Below, in pieces: positions 4,034 to 5,841 of a stretch of DNA of 5,841 bases. The DNA is from Chloroflexota bacterium (GTDB lineage: Bacteria; Chloroflexota; Anaerolineae; Anaerolineales; Anaerolineaceae): contig JAEXTI010000392.1 of NCBI GenBank assembly GCA_023406965.1, positions 1-5,841 on the forward strand, in the 5' to 3' direction. A program made the translations under genes and the position numbers. How positions within the stretch are numbered: position 1 is the first letter of the stretch; every line of letters starts with the position of its first letter. The notes beneath the pieces are model-generated. The model was not told where the DNA came from. It worked only from the letters and a program-made list of their open reading frames with translations, and searched no databases.

Positions 4034-5841
4034 TTACGGTTGTGGCAGGATGAATATCATCGTGGGCAGCAACGGGAAGAATTTCGGCTTGCACTCATCC
4101 GGTGCATCGCCGACATAGGTTGGGTTGAGGGATACGGCTCCCTCGACAAACTGCGTACCGTTCCAGTCGAAATACTTAACTTCTCGGTTGCACGGGCAGC
4201 AGTTGGGCTCGCCGTAAAGGTAGACGGCCTGCTCGGTTTTGATGGAGTTGCCGGTTTTCTCCCACATCCCTTGCGTTAACCCAATGGTCAGGACCTGCTG
4301 GACGGTAGTGCCGTTCCACATGAACACCTGAAGATCGAGGTAAGAGCCAGAGCCGGAGGAGCGCAGCGGGACTACCACCAACTGATGGCAGTCACCAAAT
4401 TTTTGCAGCCCCAGGCCGTCGAGTTCGATCTGGCGTGACATGGGATCGCCGCCTTCCAGCGACCAGACGGTGATCCATTCACCCGCTTTCCACAGGTCGA
4501 GGAATACCACCCTACCTTGCGAGCCGCGATCCTCCAGGCGGAAGCGGTGGTAGCTGGTGGGGTAGGCGCAGTTCATGACGATGCCGTCGCCGGGAATGCC
4601 GGGCGTGGGGGTGGGCGAGGGCGTCACAGTGGGCGGTTGGCCGGGATCGGCGTCAACATTGTCGTTGAGTCCGTCACCATCCGTGTCCTTGTTGGTGGGG
4701 CTGGTTCCAAGCTCGTGCACCTCTTTCCCGTCTGGGAGGGTATCGGTGTCACTATCCATATTCTTTGGAAGGGTGCCAAAGACATTGACTTCTTCGCCGT
4801 CTTTAAGGCCGTCTAAATCAGTATCGGGGTTGTTAGGGTCGGTGCCCAAGGCGGCTTCCTGGCTGTTGGTCAGGCCGTCCCCGTCATCGTCGTTGAGAGC
4901 AGAAAGAGTGGCGGCGGCAACGGTCGCCAGGGCGGCTTGTTCGCGCACCTGGGCCTCCACGGTCGATACCATCGCCAGGGCCGTGGCGGTTTGGTGCGCT
5001 TTGATCTGGTTTTGGGCAGTGAACAAAAGGACAACCGCAGCGATTGCAAGCATGCAGAGAGTCATTAATATGGGCAATAACCACACTGGGAAGATGGCTC
5101 GGCTGACCAATTCGCCAGACAGACTTTGCGGGTCGCCCGAGGGAGGATCCACTTGAACCGTGAAAGGATGGATTTGCTCACCGCCTAGCAGCTTGCGATG
5201 CCTGGGCCGAGCGGTGAAGCCGACCTCTACGGCCTGCCCGGCAGCCACTTTTGCCTGGCGGGTGGCGGGTGTGAAGGTCAGTTCGTCGGCGCGGTCTGTG
5301 AAAATGAGGGCGAAGGTTTCGGGGCGATTTCCAGAATTCTCGATCCTCAGTTTGGCCACGGATTTTGACTTTACCCGTTGCGGGCGAAGCTCGGCGCGGA
5401 AATGCTGGTAGCTGCCTACCGTCAGGTTGATGGTGACTTCGACGAGCTGTCCAGGGTTTTCTTGGGATGAGACCAGTAGTTTTGGAATATAAGACCCGCT
5501 GGGGCTTTGCGAGGAACGTGGTGGGCGCACGGTGATTTGCGAGGTGCGCTGTTCTCCGGGAAGCAACTGGATGGGTGCTGGGAGCTGAACCCAGGTAGGG
5601 GGCAGCCCGGTCAGCGTTACGCCGAAGTGATCGACCAGGGGGCCCTGGTTGAGCAAGGTGAAGGAAAGGGTGACCGAGCTACCAGGTTCTACGGAGATGG
5701 CGGGGTTTTCCACAAAAACAGCCAAACGGCCCTCGCCGGTAGAAGCATGTATGTCACCTGTTTCCACCTGGGTGCCATCGCGGCGGAGGATGGATGAGCG
5801 TTGAACTGGGGAGGAAACGACGGCAGGAATGAGGCGCAGAT
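4034..5841 (-). CDS. Multi-domain membrane protein with NEW3-like domains and thrombospondin-3-type calcium repeats (5' end outside window)
   Basis: At least 577 residues counted from a GTG at 5767. The frame stays open for another 24 codons to the window edge, the GTG has no ribosome binding site, and no other usual start codon is present, so the true start is probably outside. Residue numbers count from the GTG. Residues about 14-117 and 122-217 are two related beta domains (VEPGSSVTLSFTLLNQG; AKLRIENSGNRPETF) like the NEW3 domains of COG1470 membrane proteins. Residues 225-250 form one membrane helix. Residues 257-290 are Ala/Thr-rich and helical. Residues 293-376 hold four DxDxDG-type calcium repeats (D295, D317, D340, D363, spaced 22-23), followed by a Pro/Thr linker. 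Residues about 396-555 form a C-terminal domain with FMWNGTTV, FDWNGTQF and a cysteine cluster NCCPCN (522-527). The calcium repeats suggest the C-terminal half is outside the cell; an Arg at 223 before the helix agrees with the N-terminus inside. Function is unknown; a surface-binding role is inferred. Confidence 0.85.
   Translation of the reverse strand, partial: LRLIPAVVSSPVQRSSILRRDGTQVETGDIHASTGEGRLAVFVENPAISVEPGSSVTLSFTLLNQGPLVDHFGVTLTGLPPTWVQLPAPIQLLPGEQRTSQITVRPPRSSQSPSGSYIPKLLVSSQENPGQLVEVTINLTVGSYQHFRAELRPQRVKSKSVAKLRIENSGNRPETFALIFTDRADELTFTPATRQAKVAAGQAVEVGFTARPRHRKLLGGEQIHPFTVQVDPPSGDPQSLSGELVSRAIFPVWLLPILMTLCMLAIAAVVLLFTAQNQIKAHQTATALAMVSTVEAQVREQAALATVAAATLSALNDDDGDGLTNSQEAALGTDPNNPDTDLDGLKDGEEVNVFGTLPKNMDSDTDTLPDGKEVHELGTSPTNKDTDGDGLNDNVDADPGQPPTVTPSPTPTPGIPGDGIVMNCAYPTSYHRFRLEDRGSQGRVVFLDLWKAGEWITVWSLEGGDPMSRQIELDGLGLQKFGDCHQLVVVPLRSSGSGSYLDLQVFMWNGTTVQQVLTIGLTQGMWEKTGNSIKTEQAVYLYGEPNCCPCNREVKYFDWNGTQFVEGAVSLNPTYVGDAPDECKPKFFPLLPTMIFILPQP
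4640..4891 (-). repeat. Four tandem thrombospondin-3-type calcium-binding repeats (coding)
   Basis: Four copies of a 22-23-residue unit built around DxDxDGLxDxxE: DDDGDGLTNSQE, DTDLDGLKDGEE, DSDTDTLPDGKE and DTDGDGLNDNVD. The third copy has Thr in place of the Gly after the third Asp. The inter-loop segments also repeat (ALGTDPNNP, VFGTLPKNM, ELGTSPTNK). This arrangement occurs in secreted and surface proteins, where bound calcium stiffens the linker. Confidence 0.9.

Noticed and set aside
4575..5156. Rightward 193-codon open frame opposite the membrane-protein gene
   Set aside because: Its Ser/Val/Pro-rich composition is the mirror of the calcium repeats and linker on the other strand; there is no ribosome binding site or recognisable domain.

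Overview
The window looks like a chromosomal segment of a Gram-variable environmental bacterium, most likely a member of the Chloroflexota (Anaerolineae or relatives). This is inferred from the kind of proteins present: a lipoprotein with a long Pro/Thr/Ala linker, an NBR1-like Ig domain and a C-terminal beta domain, and a large membrane protein with NEW3-like domains and thrombospondin-3-type calcium repeats. There is no rRNA or other decisive taxonomic marker, so the assignment is moderate.

Layout, left to right: (1) a leftward lipoprotein gene (37-1194) with a clear lipobox and ribosome binding site; (2) a 191-base divergent intergenic region with a candidate ECF-type promoter facing left and a TATAAT box facing right that ends only 6 bases before the next start codon; (3) a rightward radical SAM/SPASM enzyme (1386-2531) with all the cysteines for three iron-sulfur clusters; (4) a leftward C45-family (acyltransferase/peptidase, Ntn-hydrolase) gene (2536-3609), tail to tail with the radical SAM gene and only 4 bases apart; (5) a 281-base intergenic region holding a long palindrome with a 22-bp perfect core (3757-3809) and a good sigma-70-type promoter; (6) a rightward class II tRNA-Leu(UAA) (3891-3974) followed by a strong 16-bp hairpin terminator; (7) a leftward multi-domain membrane protein (4034 to beyond the right edge), whose stop codon lies just outside the same terminator, which can work in both directions.

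No two neighbouring protein genes share a strand, so the window contains no visible operon. Divergent and convergent arrangement dominates, with compact 3' ends. The radical SAM enzyme and the Ntn-hydrolase are both protein/peptide-active families and sit together, but their convergent arrangement gives only weak support for a shared pathway. The two surface proteins (lipoprotein and membrane protein) are probably independent cell-envelope proteins. No CRISPR array, insertion sequence, phage gene or defence system was seen. The most interesting points are the probably leaderless radical SAM gene, which lacks the Asp that follows the SPASM cysteine in sulfatase maturases, and the strand-asymmetric palindrome upstream of the C45 gene.
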